Below are positions 48,768 to 58,343 of a stretch of DNA of 64,000 bases, piece by piece. Position numbers and translations under genes: made by a program. The notes below the pieces were generated by a model. The model ran no database searches. It was given only the letters and a program-made list of their open reading frames with translations, and was not told the DNA's origin. The first letter of the stretch is position 1. Each line of letters begins with the position of its first letter. Origin of the DNA: Bin95 sp965220855. GTDB lineage: Bacteria > Pseudomonadota > Alphaproteobacteria > Bin95. The stretch is from contig CBDCQY010000001.1 of NCBI GenBank assembly GCA_965220855.1, positions 558,001 to 622,000 on the forward strand. The letters are read 5' to 3'.

Positions 48768-48878
48768 CGGTTTATCTCCTGGTTCGACTTCCGTTGCATC
48801 CCAATTTATTACTTCTATCCGTATTTACAATGCGCAGAAAATCACTATGATATGTGCAAATTACGCAAAGGACGGCCG
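48768..48878. promoter_or_regulatory. AT-rich divergent control region of lysR and the small gene
   Basis: This 111-bp gap is much lower in GC than its surroundings and separates the two divergent genes. It contains TTTACAATGCGCAGAAAAT and ATGATATGTGCAAATTACG, possible LysR-type T-N11-A sites. I cannot pick single boxes with confidence. Confidence 0.4.
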
Positions 48879-49805
48879 ATGAACTCCCTGAACGCAATTC
48901 GCCTGTTCGCCCAGGCGGCAGAGGCCGGCAGCTTCTCCGAGGCCGGCCGCCGGCTCGGCATGGCGCCCTCCTCGGTGTCGCGCCAGGTGGCGGCGCTGGA
49001 GGACAGCGTGGGCGCGCAGCTGATGCACCGCACCACCCGCAAGCTGACGCTCACCGAGGCCGGCCGGCTCTATTTCGAGCGCGTCTCGCGCATTCTGGCG
49101 GAGCTGGACGAGGCCTCGGCCGCGGTCTCGCATCTGGAGGCCGCGCCGCGCGGCATGCTGCATGTCAACGCTCCGCCCGCCTTCGGCGTCCGGCATATCG
49201 CGCCGGCCATGCCGGACTTTCTCGCGCGCTTTCCCGAGGTGCGCATCGAGCTCACGCTCACCGACAGTTTCGTCAATCTGCTGGAGGTCGGCGCGGATCT
49301 CGCCATTCGGGTGGGCGAGCTGGAGGATTCGAGCCTGATCGCCCGCCGGCTGGCGCCCAACCGGCGCATTCTCTGCGCCAGCCCCGACTATCTGGCCCGC
49401 GCCGGAACGCCGGAATGCCCGCAGGACCTGGCGGCGCACAACTGCCTTGTCTATACGCGCCATCACGGCGATGTGAACTGGAACCTGGGCGGCCCGGACG
49501 GGCTGGAGGAGGTGCGGGTCTCCGGCAATCTGCGCACCAACGACGCCGAGGCGGTCCACGCCGCCGCGCTCGGCGGGCTCGGCATCGCGCTCCTGCCCTC
49601 CTGGGTGGTGGGGGCGGAGGTGCAGTCCGGCCGGCTGGTCGCGGTGCTGCCGCGCTACCGCGCCGCGCCGGGCGCGCTCGACACCGGCATCCATGCGCTC
49701 TACCCGGCCAACCGCCATCTCTCCATCAAGGTGCGCGCCTTCATCGATTTCCTGGTGGAGCGCTACGGACCCCGGCCCTATTGGGAGGAGCCGGCGGGCG
49801 ATTGA
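48879..49805 (+). CDS. LysR family transcriptional regulator
   Basis: A 308-residue regulator with an N-terminal winged-helix domain (LNAIRLFAQAAEAGSFSEAG, then SSVSRQVAALEDSVGAQLMH) and a C-terminal periplasmic-binding-protein-like effector domain (GMLHVNAPPAFGVRHIAPAM). The ATG at 48879 is preceded by AAAGGA; an upstream in-frame ATG would add ten residues. It is divergent from a small gene and followed by an alcohol dehydrogenase and an amidohydrolase, which it may control. Confidence 0.92.
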   Translation: MNSLNAIRLFAQAAEAGSFSEAGRRLGMAPSSVSRQVAALEDSVGAQLMHRTTRKLTLTEAGRLYFERVSRILAELDEASAAVSHLEAAPRGMLHVNAPPAFGVRHIAPAMPDFLARFPEVRIELTLTDSFVNLLEVGADLAIRVGELEDSSLIARRLAPNRRILCASPDYLARAGTPECPQDLAAHNCLVYTRHHGDVNWNLGGPDGLEEVRVSGNLRTNDAEAVHAAALGGLGIALLPSWVVGAEVQSGRLVAVLPRYRAAPGALDTGIHALYPANRHLSIKVRAFIDFLVERYGPRPYWEEPAGD

Positions 49806-49853
49806 CCGCCCGCCGCCGGCTCCTATGCTCGCCCGGAGCGTCGGCGGGGGAGG

Positions 49854-50999
49854 ATGCAGGCGATGAAATCCGGACGGGTGGCCTTCGGGCGCATGGAGGC
49901 GGTCTGTTTCGGCCAGCCGCTGGAGGAAGCCGCCGCGGCGGAGGCGACGCGCCTCGGCGCCTCGCGCATCCTGGTGATGGCGAGCGGCACGCTCAACCGC
50001 GAGACCGGCGAGATCGATCGGCTCCGCCGGGCGCTCGGCAACCGGGTCGCGGGCGTTTTCGACCGCATGGCGCCGCACACGCCGCGCGGCGATGTGATCG
50101 CCGCCGCCGAGGCCGCCCGCGCCGCCAAGGCCGACCTGATCGTCACCTTCGGCGGCGGCTCGCTCACCGACGGCGCCAAGGCGGTGCGCATGTGCCTCGC
50201 CAACGACATCCGCACGCCGGAGGGGATGGACGCCCTGCATGAGCCAGCGCGTGGGCCGGAGATCCCGCAGATCAGCATCCCGACCACGCTCTCGGCCGGC
50301 GAGTTCAGCGCGATTGCCGGCGTCACCGACGAGCGCGTGCGGGTGAAGCAGCTGTTCCGCCATGAAGACGCCATGCCGAGCGCGGTCATCCTCGATCCGA
50401 GGCCGACCGTGCACACGCCGGAATGGCTGTTCCTCTCGACGGGCGTGCGCGCCGTCGATCATTGCGTCGAGGGGGTATGCGCGGCCGAGGCCCATGACTG
50501 GGGCGACGCCCAGGCGCTGCGGGGCCTGGCGCTGCTGACGAGCGGCCTGGCGCGCGTCAAGGCCGAGCCCGGCGACCTGGAGGCCCGGCTCGATTGCCAG
50601 ACCGGCGCCTGGCTCTCCATGGCGCCGCTCGCCTCCGGCGTGCCGATGGGCGCCAGCCACGGCATCGGCTATGTGCTGGGCGCGCTGTTCGACGTGCCCC
50701 ACGGCCACACTTCCTGCGTGATGCTGCCGGCCGCGATGCGCTGGAACCGCCCCGCCAACGCCGGTCGCCAGAGCCTGGTCGCGGCGGCCATGGGCGAGGC
50801 CGGGCGCGAGGCCGGCGACGCGCTCGACGCCTTCATCGCCGGCTTGGACATGCCGCGCAGCCTGGCGGCGGTCGGCGTCGGGGCGGAGCATTTCGAGCGG
50901 ATCGCCGAGCGCGCCATGGACACGCCCTGGGTCCCGCGCAATCCGCGTCCGATCGCCGGCCCCGCCGAGGTCATGGAAATCCTGCGCCTGGCCGCCTGA
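49854..50999 (+). CDS. Iron-containing alcohol dehydrogenase (maleylacetate reductase-like)
   Basis: A 381-residue enzyme of the group III (Fe-ADH) family. NAD(P) is bound by VTFGGGSLTDGAKAVRM. The segments IPTTLSAGEFSAIAGVTD and VRAVDHCVEGVCAAEAHDWG, and the His residues in GASHGIGYVLGALFDVPHGH, supply metal ligands. The TTLSAGEF stretch is characteristic of maleylacetate reductase-like members. It is followed after 43 bp by an amidohydrolase gene, pointing to a small catabolic operon under the LysR regulator. Confidence 0.9.
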   Translation: MQAMKSGRVAFGRMEAVCFGQPLEEAAAAEATRLGASRILVMASGTLNRETGEIDRLRRALGNRVAGVFDRMAPHTPRGDVIAAAEAARAAKADLIVTFGGGSLTDGAKAVRMCLANDIRTPEGMDALHEPARGPEIPQISIPTTLSAGEFSAIAGVTDERVRVKQLFRHEDAMPSAVILDPRPTVHTPEWLFLSTGVRAVDHCVEGVCAAEAHDWGDAQALRGLALLTSGLARVKAEPGDLEARLDCQTGAWLSMAPLASGVPMGASHGIGYVLGALFDVPHGHTSCVMLPAAMRWNRPANAGRQSLVAAAMGEAGREAGDALDAFIAGLDMPRSLAAVGVGAEHFERIAERAMDTPWVPRNPRPIAGPAEVMEILRLAA

Positions 51000-51042
51000 A
51001 GGCGCGCCGGCCGCCCCGCCCGCGAAGGAGAGACGCCAGCCC

Positions 51043-51891
51043 ATGCCGATCATCGACGCCCAGGTGCACGCCTATGAGCGCGACCGTCCCGGCCGGCCCT
51101 GGATCGGGACGCTTGCCGGACCGCCCGAGGTCACCGGAGCCGACATGGTGGCGGCCATGGACGCGGTCGGCGTCGATGGCGCGGTGCTGGTCTCGCCCTA
51201 CAGCATGTATCGCTACGATGCGAGCTATGCGCTGGAGGTGCGCGCCGCCTGGCCGGACCGCTTCGCGCTGGTCAAGCCGGTCGATCCGGCCGACCCGGCG
51301 GTGGCGGAGATCGTGGCCGACTGGGCGGCGGTCGAGGGCGCGGTGGCGGTGCGCATCATGCTGGCTTACGGGGTTGCAAGCGGGGCGGGAGACGCCGGCG
51401 TCGCGCGCATCCTGGAGGCCGCCGCGCGCGCCGGGCTGCCGGTCAACCTGCTTTGCTGGGGCGTGATCGACGAGGCCGACCGGCTGGCCCGCGCCCATCC
51501 CGGCACGCGGCTGGTGATCGACCATCTGGGGCTCAGACAGCCCTTCCACCCGCCGGTTCCGGACGAGCCGTTCGCGGAACTGCCGAAGCTGCTGGCGCTG
51601 GCGGCGTATGAGAATGTCGTCGTCAAGATCACCGGGGCCTGCACGCTCTCGCGCCAGCCCTACCCCTATGACGATATCTGGGAGCCGCTCTGGCGCATCT
51701 TCGACGCCTTCGGCCTCGACCGCTGCCTCTGGGGCACGGACTGGACCCGCGCGGTGGAGCTGCTGAGCTACGAGCAGGGCGTCGAGCCCTTCCTGCGGAC
51801 CGACCGGCTGAGCGAGGACGACCGCGCCCGGCTGATGGGCGGCTCGCTGGCGCGCGTCTATGACTGGACGCCGGGCGCGCAGGGCGGGTAG
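51043..51891 (+). CDS. Amidohydrolase family protein (PF04909-like)
   Basis: A 282-residue TIM-barrel metal hydrolase or decarboxylase-type protein. It begins MPIIDAQVHAYERDRPGRP, with the first metal-binding region DAQVHAYE (HxH reduced to one His), then GARLVIDHLGLRQP-like sequence and WGTDWTRAVELL. Family members act on lactones, cyclic carboxylates or aromatic acids. It follows the Fe-ADH gene in the same direction. Substrate unknown. Confidence 0.85.
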   Translation: MPIIDAQVHAYERDRPGRPWIGTLAGPPEVTGADMVAAMDAVGVDGAVLVSPYSMYRYDASYALEVRAAWPDRFALVKPVDPADPAVAEIVADWAAVEGAVAVRIMLAYGVASGAGDAGVARILEAAARAGLPVNLLCWGVIDEADRLARAHPGTRLVIDHLGLRQPFHPPVPDEPFAELPKLLALAAYENVVVKITGACTLSRQPYPYDDIWEPLWRIFDAFGLDRCLWGTDWTRAVELLSYEQGVEPFLRTDRLSEDDRARLMGGSLARVYDWTPGAQGG

Positions 51892-52713
51892 TCACGCCCG
51901 GCGGCGGATCAGCCAGACGCCGAGCGTGGCGAGCGCGAAGCCGGGCCACATGGCGGCCGGCAGCGTCTCGCCCAGCAGCGCCCAGGCGAGCAGCGCGGTC
52001 ACCGCCGGGACCAGATAGAAGTTCGACGCCGCGCGCCCGGCCTCGCCCTGGCGCAGCATGAAGAGCAGCAGCGCCATCGCGCCGAGCGACACCCCGAAGG
52101 TGAGATAGGCGAGCGCGCCGATCATGCCGGGCGTCCAGTCGGCGCGCGGCGTCTCCAGGGTCCAGGCGAACAGCCAGGCGACCGCCGCCGCCGCCGAGAG
52201 CTGCACGGCGTTGGCCCCCAGCAGCGGCGCGCTGCGGCAGAAGCGCGCGTGATAGAGCGTGCCGAGGGTGAGCGCGGCGACCGAGGCGAGCGCCAGGGCC
52301 ACGCCGCGCGGCCGGCCGAGATCGAAGGCGCCGACGCCGGCGACCGCCGCCACCCCGGCCGCGCCCAAGAGGAAGCCCGCCCATTGGCGGCGCCGGAAGC
52401 GCTCGCCCAGCAGCGGGCCGGAGAGCAGCGCGGTGGCGAGCGGGTGCAGCGCGCCGATCAGCGCCATGGTGGCGCCCCGGATCTCGGTCATCGCCTGATA
52501 GGCCGCGCCCAGATAGCAGGCGTTGATGAGCGCGCCCGAGAGCGCCAGATGGAAGAGGCCGGCCGCGCCCGGCCGCCAGTCGCGCACGAGGAAAGGCAGC
52601 GCCAGCGCCAGCAGCCCGCCGGCGATGGTGAAGCGCAGCGCCAGGAAGTAGAAGGGGGTGACATCCGGCAGGCTCGCCCGGAAGGCGACGAAGGCGCCCG
52701 ACCAGATCAGCAC
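51892..52713 (-). CDS. DMT superfamily (EamA) transporter
   Basis: A 273-residue membrane protein starting at GTG (MLIWSGAFVAFRASLPD), with ten predicted helices in two EamA repeats. The second repeat contains LGTLYHARF. It probably exports small metabolites. It overlaps no gene and follows the CinA-like gene by 23 bp on the same strand. No in-frame ATG precedes it within the gap. Confidence 0.85.
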   Translation of the reverse strand: MLIWSGAFVAFRASLPDVTPFYFLALRFTIAGGLLALALPFLVRDWRPGAAGLFHLALSGALINACYLGAAYQAMTEIRGATMALIGALHPLATALLSGPLLGERFRRRQWAGFLLGAAGVAAVAGVGAFDLGRPRGVALALASVAALTLGTLYHARFCRSAPLLGANAVQLSAAAAVAWLFAWTLETPRADWTPGMIGALAYLTFGVSLGAMALLLFMLRQGEAGRAASNFYLVPAVTALLAWALLGETLPAAMWPGFALATLGVWLIRRRA

Positions 52714-52736
52714 GAAGGCGAAGGGCGCGAGGCGGG

Positions 52737-53498
52737 TCAGCTTGCGCTGTCCTCGATCACCTCGCCGCCGAGCTCGTGGATGAAGGCGCGGACCTCTTCC
52801 GCCGCGCTGTCGATGCGCGCGCGGTCCGCGCCGCGCACCACCAGCGCCACGCCGGTGCCCTTGTCGGTGTTGTAGAAGGGGTAGGAGCCGAGATCGAGCT
52901 CCGGGAAGCGCTGCTGCACCGCGCCCAGCCCCCGGGCCAGCACGCCCTCGACCAGCCGGGTGGAGATCGAGCGCGAATGGATCACCGCGCCGCGCCGCAG
53001 CGTGGGCTTGGCCGCCTCGAACATGGACTGCATGATCTGCGGCACGCCGGCGAAGACGAACACATTCTCCATGCGGAAGCCGGGCGCGATCGAGACGGAA
53101 TTATCCACCAGCTCCGCGCCGACGGGCGTGATCGTCATGCGCTTGCGCGCCTCGGTGAACTCCTGGCCGCGCCGGTCGTACCATTCCGCCAGCCGGCGAT
53201 AGCTTTCGGGGTGGTAGTGCCATTCGGCCCCGAAGGCGGCGGCGATCGATTCCGGCGTGATGTCGTCATGGGTCGGGCCGATGCCGCCGGTGGTGAACAC
53301 ATAGTCGTAGCGGGCGCGCAGCGCATTGACCGCCGCCGCGATCTCCTCCGTGACGTCGGCCACGACGCGCACTTCGCGCAGCTGGATGCCGATCTCGTTC
53401 AGCCCGTTGCCGAGAAAGGCGATGTTTCTGTCCTGGGTGCGGCCAGACAGGATCTCGTTGCCGATGACGCAGAGCGCGGCGGTCACGGTGGCGGCCAT
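52737..53498 (-). CDS. CinA/MoaB-like molybdopterin-binding domain protein
   Basis: A 253-residue protein starting MAATVTAALCVIGNEILSGR. TGGIGPTHDDITPESIAAAFG is the signature of MoCF-type domains, and QDRNIAFLGNGLNEIGIQLR is typical of the CinA N-terminal domain. It lacks the C-terminal amidase domain of full CinA (PncC). Its substrate could be a nucleotide or ADP-ribose derivative, by analogy to CinA. Confidence 0.88.
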   Translation of the reverse strand: MAATVTAALCVIGNEILSGRTQDRNIAFLGNGLNEIGIQLREVRVVADVTEEIAAAVNALRARYDYVFTTGGIGPTHDDITPESIAAAFGAEWHYHPESYRRLAEWYDRRGQEFTEARKRMTITPVGAELVDNSVSIAPGFRMENVFVFAGVPQIMQSMFEAAKPTLRRGAVIHSRSISTRLVEGVLARGLGAVQQRFPELDLGSYPFYNTDKGTGVALVVRGADRARIDSAAEEVRAFIHELGGEVIEDSAS

Positions 53499-53591
53499 GG
53501 GTTGAGCATTCCCGATGCGGCGGAAAGACCCCGAGCATACCCCGCCCGCGCCCGCTCTTGAAGCCGGCCGCGGCCGCCGCTACGCGCTCGG

Positions 53592-56500
53592 TCAGAAACG
53601 GAAGCGGAGGCCGATGCCGAGGCGGGTGTCGGGGTCGTGATGTTCGGCGGTGAGGAAGGCGGTCAGGCCGCCGGGGGTGGTAAAGGCGAGGCCGGTGGCG
53701 GCGTATCGGGCGGGCAGGCGCCATTCGGCAAATGGCGTCAGCAGGCCGGCGGGGGTGGCGAAGCCGTAGCCGGCGCGCGCCGTCAGGGAGAGGCGTTGCG
53801 GCGTGTCGTCGTCGCGCGTCTCGTCGAACAGGCGCTCGCGCGTGAGCGCGCCGCGCTGCTGTTGGCCCCATTGCGGGCCGAAGGCCAGCGAGAGGCCGCG
53901 CCCGCCCGCGCCCGGCGCCAGCCGCGCCTCCAGGCTCGCGCCCCATTCGCGCGCCTCGTCCTCGGAGTGCAGCGCCAGCCAGTGGCCGCTCGCGTCGAGG
54001 CCGAAGCGCCCGCCCGGCAGCGACAGGCGCGCGCCGGCGGAAAGCTCCGCGCCGGTTCCCGCCAGCCCGTCGCCGCCATCCTGGCGAACCGCCAGCGCCC
54101 CGCGCGGCTGAAGCCGCCAGCCCGATGCGCCGAGCGCGAGGCCGTCATGCGCCGCCTCCAGGCCGGCGCTGAGCCGCCAGCCGGTCGCCTTCAGCCCGCC
54201 GAGCGACGGGGCCGACGGCGCATCGTCGGTCTCCAGCTGCGTCAGGCTCGCCTGGCCGGTCGCCGCAAGCGCGAAGGCGCCCCGGCGCGCCACCGGCAGC
54301 CGACCGCCCACCGAGGCCGCCAGCATGGCGAGGTCGGCCCGCTCCACGGCTCCGGCCGCCGGGCGGTGCTCCGCCTCGCCCCGGCCCGCGCCCGCCACCA
54401 GACGCAGTTGGCCGCCGCCCTTCATCCCCAGTTGCAGATAGGGCCAGAGCGCGGTCAGCGCCGTCTCGACGCGCCCCTCCTCGCTGTCGAGGCGATAGTC
54501 GCTCTCGCCGTCGCTCTGCGAGAGCGCAAGCCCGGCGGCGAACCGCCCGCCGAGGCAGCCATCCAGCCCGAGCCAACCGGCGCGTTGCGAACCGTCATAG
54601 CGGCCCGCCCCGGTTGCGCCCTCGAAGCTCCGCCAGTCGCCCCGGCCCCAGACCGACCAGGCCGGGCCGGACGACGCCGCGCCCGAGGCCGCCAGCGGCA
54701 GCGAGAAGGCGCTGCCCCGCAGCAGCGCCGACCCCTTCAGCGTCCGGGCGACAAAGGCCGGGCGGCGGCTCCGCCGGTCGAGCCGCTCCCGCAGCGAGCG
54801 ATCGGCAAGCCGCAACCCGCCGCCGACCCGCGACCCGGCGAGCGCCAGCGCCGGCCTCGCCGCCGATAGGCAGGGCGCGGCGTCGAAGCGCTGGGAGAGC
54901 GTCTCCACGGCGCCGGACAGCGTCGCCCGCGCTACGGCGGCCAGCGTCAGCTTCAGAAGCCGCCGCTCCTCCTCCACCGCCGGACGTGGCGTGGGCGTCG
55001 CCGTCGCGACGTTCGACGCCGCGCCGTCACCGTCATCGCTGACGGCGCGAACCTGAAAACCGTACGAGACGCCGTCGGTCAGTTCGAGCAGCGTGTGGCT
55101 CCGGGTCGCGGCGGCGCTGCCCGGAACGTCCGTCCAATCGTCGCCGAAGGCCGCATCGCCTTCGCGTTTGCGAAACTGCCACCTGTTGATGCTGTCGTCC
55201 GCGTCGAGCGTCCAGGATAACGCCACCACCCGCCTCGGTTCCGCCTCCGCGCTCAAGATCGCCGCCGCCGGACCTGGCGGGGGCGTCGCCGTCACGATGT
55301 TCGATTCCACACCGTCGCCGCCATAGCCGACCGCGCGGACGCGGAAGCTGTAGGCGGAACCGCTGGCGAGTTCGAGCAGCGTGTGGCTCCGGGTCGACTT
55401 GTCGCTCTCCGGCATGTCGGTCCACGTAGCGGTTGCGAAGTCGGCCGGATCCGACGTCGCGCCCTCAACCTTCTGGTACTGCCAATTCTCGATGCTGTCG
55501 TCCGCGTCGAGCGTCCAGGACAACGCCACCTGCCTCGGTTCTCCCACCGCGGTCAGCGTCGCCGCCGCCGGCGGCCCGGCCGGGGTCGCCCTCGCGATGT
55601 TCGACGCCGCGCCGTCACCGTCATCGCTGACGGCGCGGACCTGGAAACCGTACGAGACGCCGTCGGTCAGTTCGAGCAGCGTGTGGCTCCGGGTCGCGGC
55701 CGCGCTGCCCGGAACGTCCGTCCAATCGTCGCCGAAGGCCGCATCGCCTTCGCGTTTGCGAAACTGCCACTTGTTGATGCTGGTGTCCGCGTCGAGCGTC
55801 CACGACAACGACACCACCCGCCTCGCTCCCGCCTCCGCGCTCAAGATCGCCGCCGCCGGACCTGGCGTGGGCGTCGCCGTCACGATGTTCGATTCCGCAC
55901 CGTCGCCGCCATAGCCGACCGCGCGGACGCGGAAGCTGTAGGCGGAACCGCTGGTGAGCTTGAGCACCGTGTGGCTCCGGGTCGACTTGTCGCTCTCCGG
56001 CATGTCGGTCCACGTAGCGGTTGCGAAGTCGGCCGGATCCGACGTCGCGCCTTCAACCTTCTGGTACTGCCAATTCTCGATGCTGTCGTCCGCGTCGAGC
56101 GTCCAGGACAACGCCACCTGCCTCGGTTCTCCCACCGCGGTCAGCGTCGCCGCCGCCGGCGGCCCGGCCGGGGTCGCCGTCGCGACGTTCGACGCCGCGC
56201 CGTCGCCGTCATCGCTGACGGCGCGGACCTGGAAACCGTGCGAGACGCCGTCGGTCAGTTCGAGCAGCGTGTGGCTCCGGGTCGCGGCGGCGCTGCCCGG
56301 AACGTCCGTCCAATCGTCACCGAAGGCCGCATCGCCTTCGCGTTTGCGAAACTGCCACTTGTTGATGCTGGCGTCCGCGTCGAGCGTCCACGACAACGAC
56401 ACCACCCGCCTCGCTCCCGCCTCCGCGCTCAAGATCGCCGCCGCCGGACCTGGCGTGGGCGTCGCCGTCACGATGTTCGATTCCGCACCGTCGCCGCCAT

Positions 56501-58211
56501 AGCCGACCGCGCGGACGCGGAAGCTGTAGGCGGAACCGCTGGTGAGCTTGAGCACCGTGTGGCTCCGGGTCGACGCGTCGCTCTCCTCAATTTCGCTCCA
56601 CGCGACGCTTGCGAAGTCGTTCGGATCCACCGTCGCGCCCGCAACCTGCTGGTACTGCCACTTCTCGACGCTCTCGTCCGCCGAGGAAACGGTCCACGAC
56701 AACGTAACCTGCCTCGGTTCTCCCACCGCGGTCAGCGGCACGGCCGCCGGCGGCCCGGCCGGGGTCGCGAACTCGTCTTCGCTCGCTTGGCCGAATACGT
56801 CGCCGGTCGCCACGGCGCGGAGGCGGTAGCCGTAGCGCGTGCCGTTCGTGAGCGAGTGGCGTTGGATCGAAGTCATGTCCTTGGCGTCGACGCCAGGCGG
56901 CGCGGTAATATCGTTCCAGCGAGTGGGCCAGTCCGCGTCGCCGACCTTTTCCTTGTACTGCCATTTGGCGATGCCGGCCGCGTCGGTCGACTGGTCGTCC
57001 CATCGCAGCGTCATCGTCGCGTTGCCGGGCTCCAGCCGGAAATTCTGCGGCTGGCCGGGCGCCAGGTTGGGCGTCACCGGGTCGGACGCATCGGACGCCG
57101 GACCCTCGCCGCCCGCGGTCACGGCGCGGATCTTGAAGGTGTAGGCGGCGCCGTTCTGCAGCTCCTTTACCGTGTATGTGGTGGTTGTCGCGCCGCTCCC
57201 CGACATGTTCTCCCAGGCGCCGTCGCCGTTTTTCTCGTACTGATACTTCTGGATATTCGCATTGCCGGGGTCGGTCCAGAACAGCGTGACCTGCTTGTTC
57301 CCCGCCTCTGCCGTCGGCTTCGCCGGTTTCGCCGGCGCCGGCACCTGCGGCGTCGCCTCTGCCTCTCCCGATGGGCCGCTGTTTCCGTTGGCGCTCACCG
57401 CTCGGACCTGGAAGGTGTATGTTTCGCCGTTGGTCAGGCCGGTGACGTTGTAGCTGTTGTTGTCGTCATTGGTGGTATGATTGACGGTGCCCCAGCTGCC
57501 GTAGGAACCGCTCCCTTTCTTTTGCCGAATCTGATATCCCGATACGGTCGCCATCGTGGAGCCAGACGGGATACTGCGTGGTTTGTCCCAAGTCAGCGAC
57601 ACTTGGCCGTCTCCTCTGACTGCCCTTAGACTTCTAGGCGCATATGGCCGCTTTGCCGTCTTGAATAAAAGCGTGGTGTCAGCGGAGCCGCCGGAGGTGA
57701 AGGAAAACCGAACGCCTAAATTAAAGTCGTCGTCTTTCATTACTATCCCCACATCGCGGTCGAACGTGACCGTTCCAGTTGGTGAGTAATTGCTGCCGCT
57801 CAAATTGTTTGGATCAAGTTGTAAATATCTATGGTCACTAATTTCGAGTTGGAAAGCGAAATCCCCTTTGTTAAATTTAATGTACCCAGGCGTATTTACG
57901 GCTCTAAGGGTTTCATCACTAGTCAACCTACGTTGTCCATCATGGGTGTCATAACCTATTGTCGTTGGCTTGTAAATATTATATTGCGCGTGCGATTTTC
58001 CGTCATGTGACTCCGGGTGAATCCGAAATGTGTGGCCGATGCTGGTAGTATTCCTCACGTGTATAGTGTCGGCGTCTGCCGCAAGTGTCAGCGGTGTACT
58101 TGAAGCAGGAACACCGGTCAGCTCTCCGCTCGGCGTAATGGTGGATGTGCAGTTCTCCCCATTGTCATCGCAGCTCTCGCTGAAGGTGAAGGTGAGCGTG
58201 CCACCCGCCAT
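53592..58211 (-). CDS. Autotransporter with nine fibronectin type III modules, frame set by a poly-C tract
   Basis: 1,539 codons are open from the ATG at 58211. Upstream of it lies an in-frame signal peptide core (RGALLLLGAALLLGGAPAAM), so this ATG is not the natural start. Residues 1-185 form an N-terminal domain of unknown fold and lower GC. Residues about 190-1075 hold nine FN3 modules of about 98 residues; modules 5-9 alternate two types and are nearly identical at DNA level. About 1165-1539 form an autotransporter beta-barrel (WSVWGRGDWRSFEGATG) ending LGIGLRFRF. At the 17-base poly-C length shown, no ATG/GTG/TTG upstream is in frame; with 16 bases the ATG at 58449 (MTAKTRLSSFSSQ) would be in frame with the signal. 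The product is surface-exposed and probably adhesive; partners unknown. Confidence 0.85.
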   Translation of the reverse strand: MAGGTLTFTFSESCDDNGENCTSTITPSGELTGVPASSTPLTLAADADTIHVRNTTSIGHTFRIHPESHDGKSHAQYNIYKPTTIGYDTHDGQRRLTSDETLRAVNTPGYIKFNKGDFAFQLEISDHRYLQLDPNNLSGSNYSPTGTVTFDRDVGIVMKDDDFNLGVRFSFTSGGSADTTLLFKTAKRPYAPRSLRAVRGDGQVSLTWDKPRSIPSGSTMATVSGYQIRQKKGSGSYGSWGTVNHTTNDDNNSYNVTGLTNGETYTFQVRAVSANGNSGPSGEAEATPQVPAPAKPAKPTAEAGNKQVTLFWTDPGNANIQKYQYEKNGDGAWENMSGSGATTTTYTVKELQNGAAYTFKIRAVTAGGEGPASDASDPVTPNLAPGQPQNFRLEPGNATMTLRWDDQSTDAAGIAKWQYKEKVGDADWPTRWNDITAPPGVDAKDMTSIQRHSLTNGTRYGYRLRAVATGDVFGQASEDEFATPAGPPAAVPLTAVGEPRQVTLSWTVSSADESVEKWQYQQVAGATVDPNDFASVAWSEIEESDASTRSHTVLKLTSGSAYSFRVRAVGYGGDGAESNIVTATPTPGPAAAILSAEAGARRVVSLSWTLDADASINKWQFRKREGDAAFGDDWTDVPGSAAATRSHTLLELTDGVSHGFQVRAVSDDGDGAASNVATATPAGPPAAATLTAVGEPRQVALSWTLDADDSIENWQYQKVEGATSDPADFATATWTDMPESDKSTRSHTVLKLTSGSAYSFRVRAVGYGGDGAESNIVTATPTPGPAAAILSAEAGARRVVSLSWTLDADTSINKWQFRKREGDAAFGDDWTDVPGSAAATRSHTLLELTDGVSYGFQVRAVSDDGDGAASNIARATPAGPPAAATLTAVGEPRQVALSWTLDADDSIENWQYQKVEGATSDPADFATATWTDMPESDKSTRSHTLLELASGSAYSFRVRAVGYGGDGVESNIVTATPPPGPAAAILSAEAEPRRVVALSWTLDADDSINRWQFRKREGDAAFGDDWTDVPGSAAATRSHTLLELTDGVSYGFQVRAVSDDGDGAASNVATATPTPRPAVEEERRLLKLTLAAVARATLSGAVETLSQRFDAAPCLSAARPALALAGSRVGGGLRLADRSLRERLDRRSRRPAFVARTLKGSALLRGSAFSLPLAASGAASSGPAWSVWGRGDWRSFEGATGAGRYDGSQRAGWLGLDGCLGGRFAAGLALSQSDGESDYRLDSEEGRVETALTALWPYLQLGMKGGGQLRLVAGAGRGEAEHRPAAGAVERADLAMLAASVGGRLPVARRGAFALAATGQASLTQLETDDAPSAPSLGGLKATGWRLSAGLEAAHDGLALGASGWRLQPRGALAVRQDGGDGLAGTGAELSAGARLSLPGGRFGLDASGHWLALHSEDEAREWGASLEARLAPGAGGRGLSLAFGPQWGQQQRGALTRERLFDETRDDDTPQRLSLTARAGYGFATPAGLLTPFAEWRLPARYAATGLAFTTPGGLTAFLTAEHHDPDTRLGIGLRFRF
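54985..56748 (-). repeat. Three tandem 588-bp repeats encoding FN3 module pairs
   Basis: Blocks at 54985-55572, 55573-56160 and 56161-56748 are in register with a constant 588-bp (196-codon) period: the sequence GCGCCGTCACCGTCATCGCT recurs with small changes at 55021, 55609 and 56197. Two of the three are almost identical; the third diverges in its outer module. Such direct repeats within a gene recombine easily and can change module number. Confidence 0.95.
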
Positions 58212-58326
58212 GGCCGCCGGGGCGCCGCCGAGCAGGAGAGCTGCCCCCAGCAGCAGGAGAGCGCCGCGCGCCGCGCGGTCGGGCTGAATGCGGGGATGGG
58301 GCGTCGCTCCCTTGCGGGCACGGCGC

Positions 58327-58343
58327 GGGGGGGGGGGGGGGGG
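58327..58343. repeat. 17-base homopolymer, poly-C on the coding strand (phase-variation candidate)
   Basis: Seventeen consecutive G on the plus strand. It lies between the first possible ATG of the autotransporter (58449) and the signal peptide. It is by far the longest homopolymer I can see in the window. Long poly-C/poly-G runs in 5' coding regions are classical slipped-strand phase switches. Homopolymers are also where sequencing errs, so the length needs checking. Confidence 0.9.

Noticed and set aside
54985..56748. CRISPR-like array
   Set aside because: The repeats are 588-bp coding units in one reading frame, with no short repeat-spacer pattern.
55383..57629. 748-codon plus-strand frame opposite the FN3 region
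   Set aside because: It follows the repeats of the minus-strand gene and has no start signal or domain of its own.
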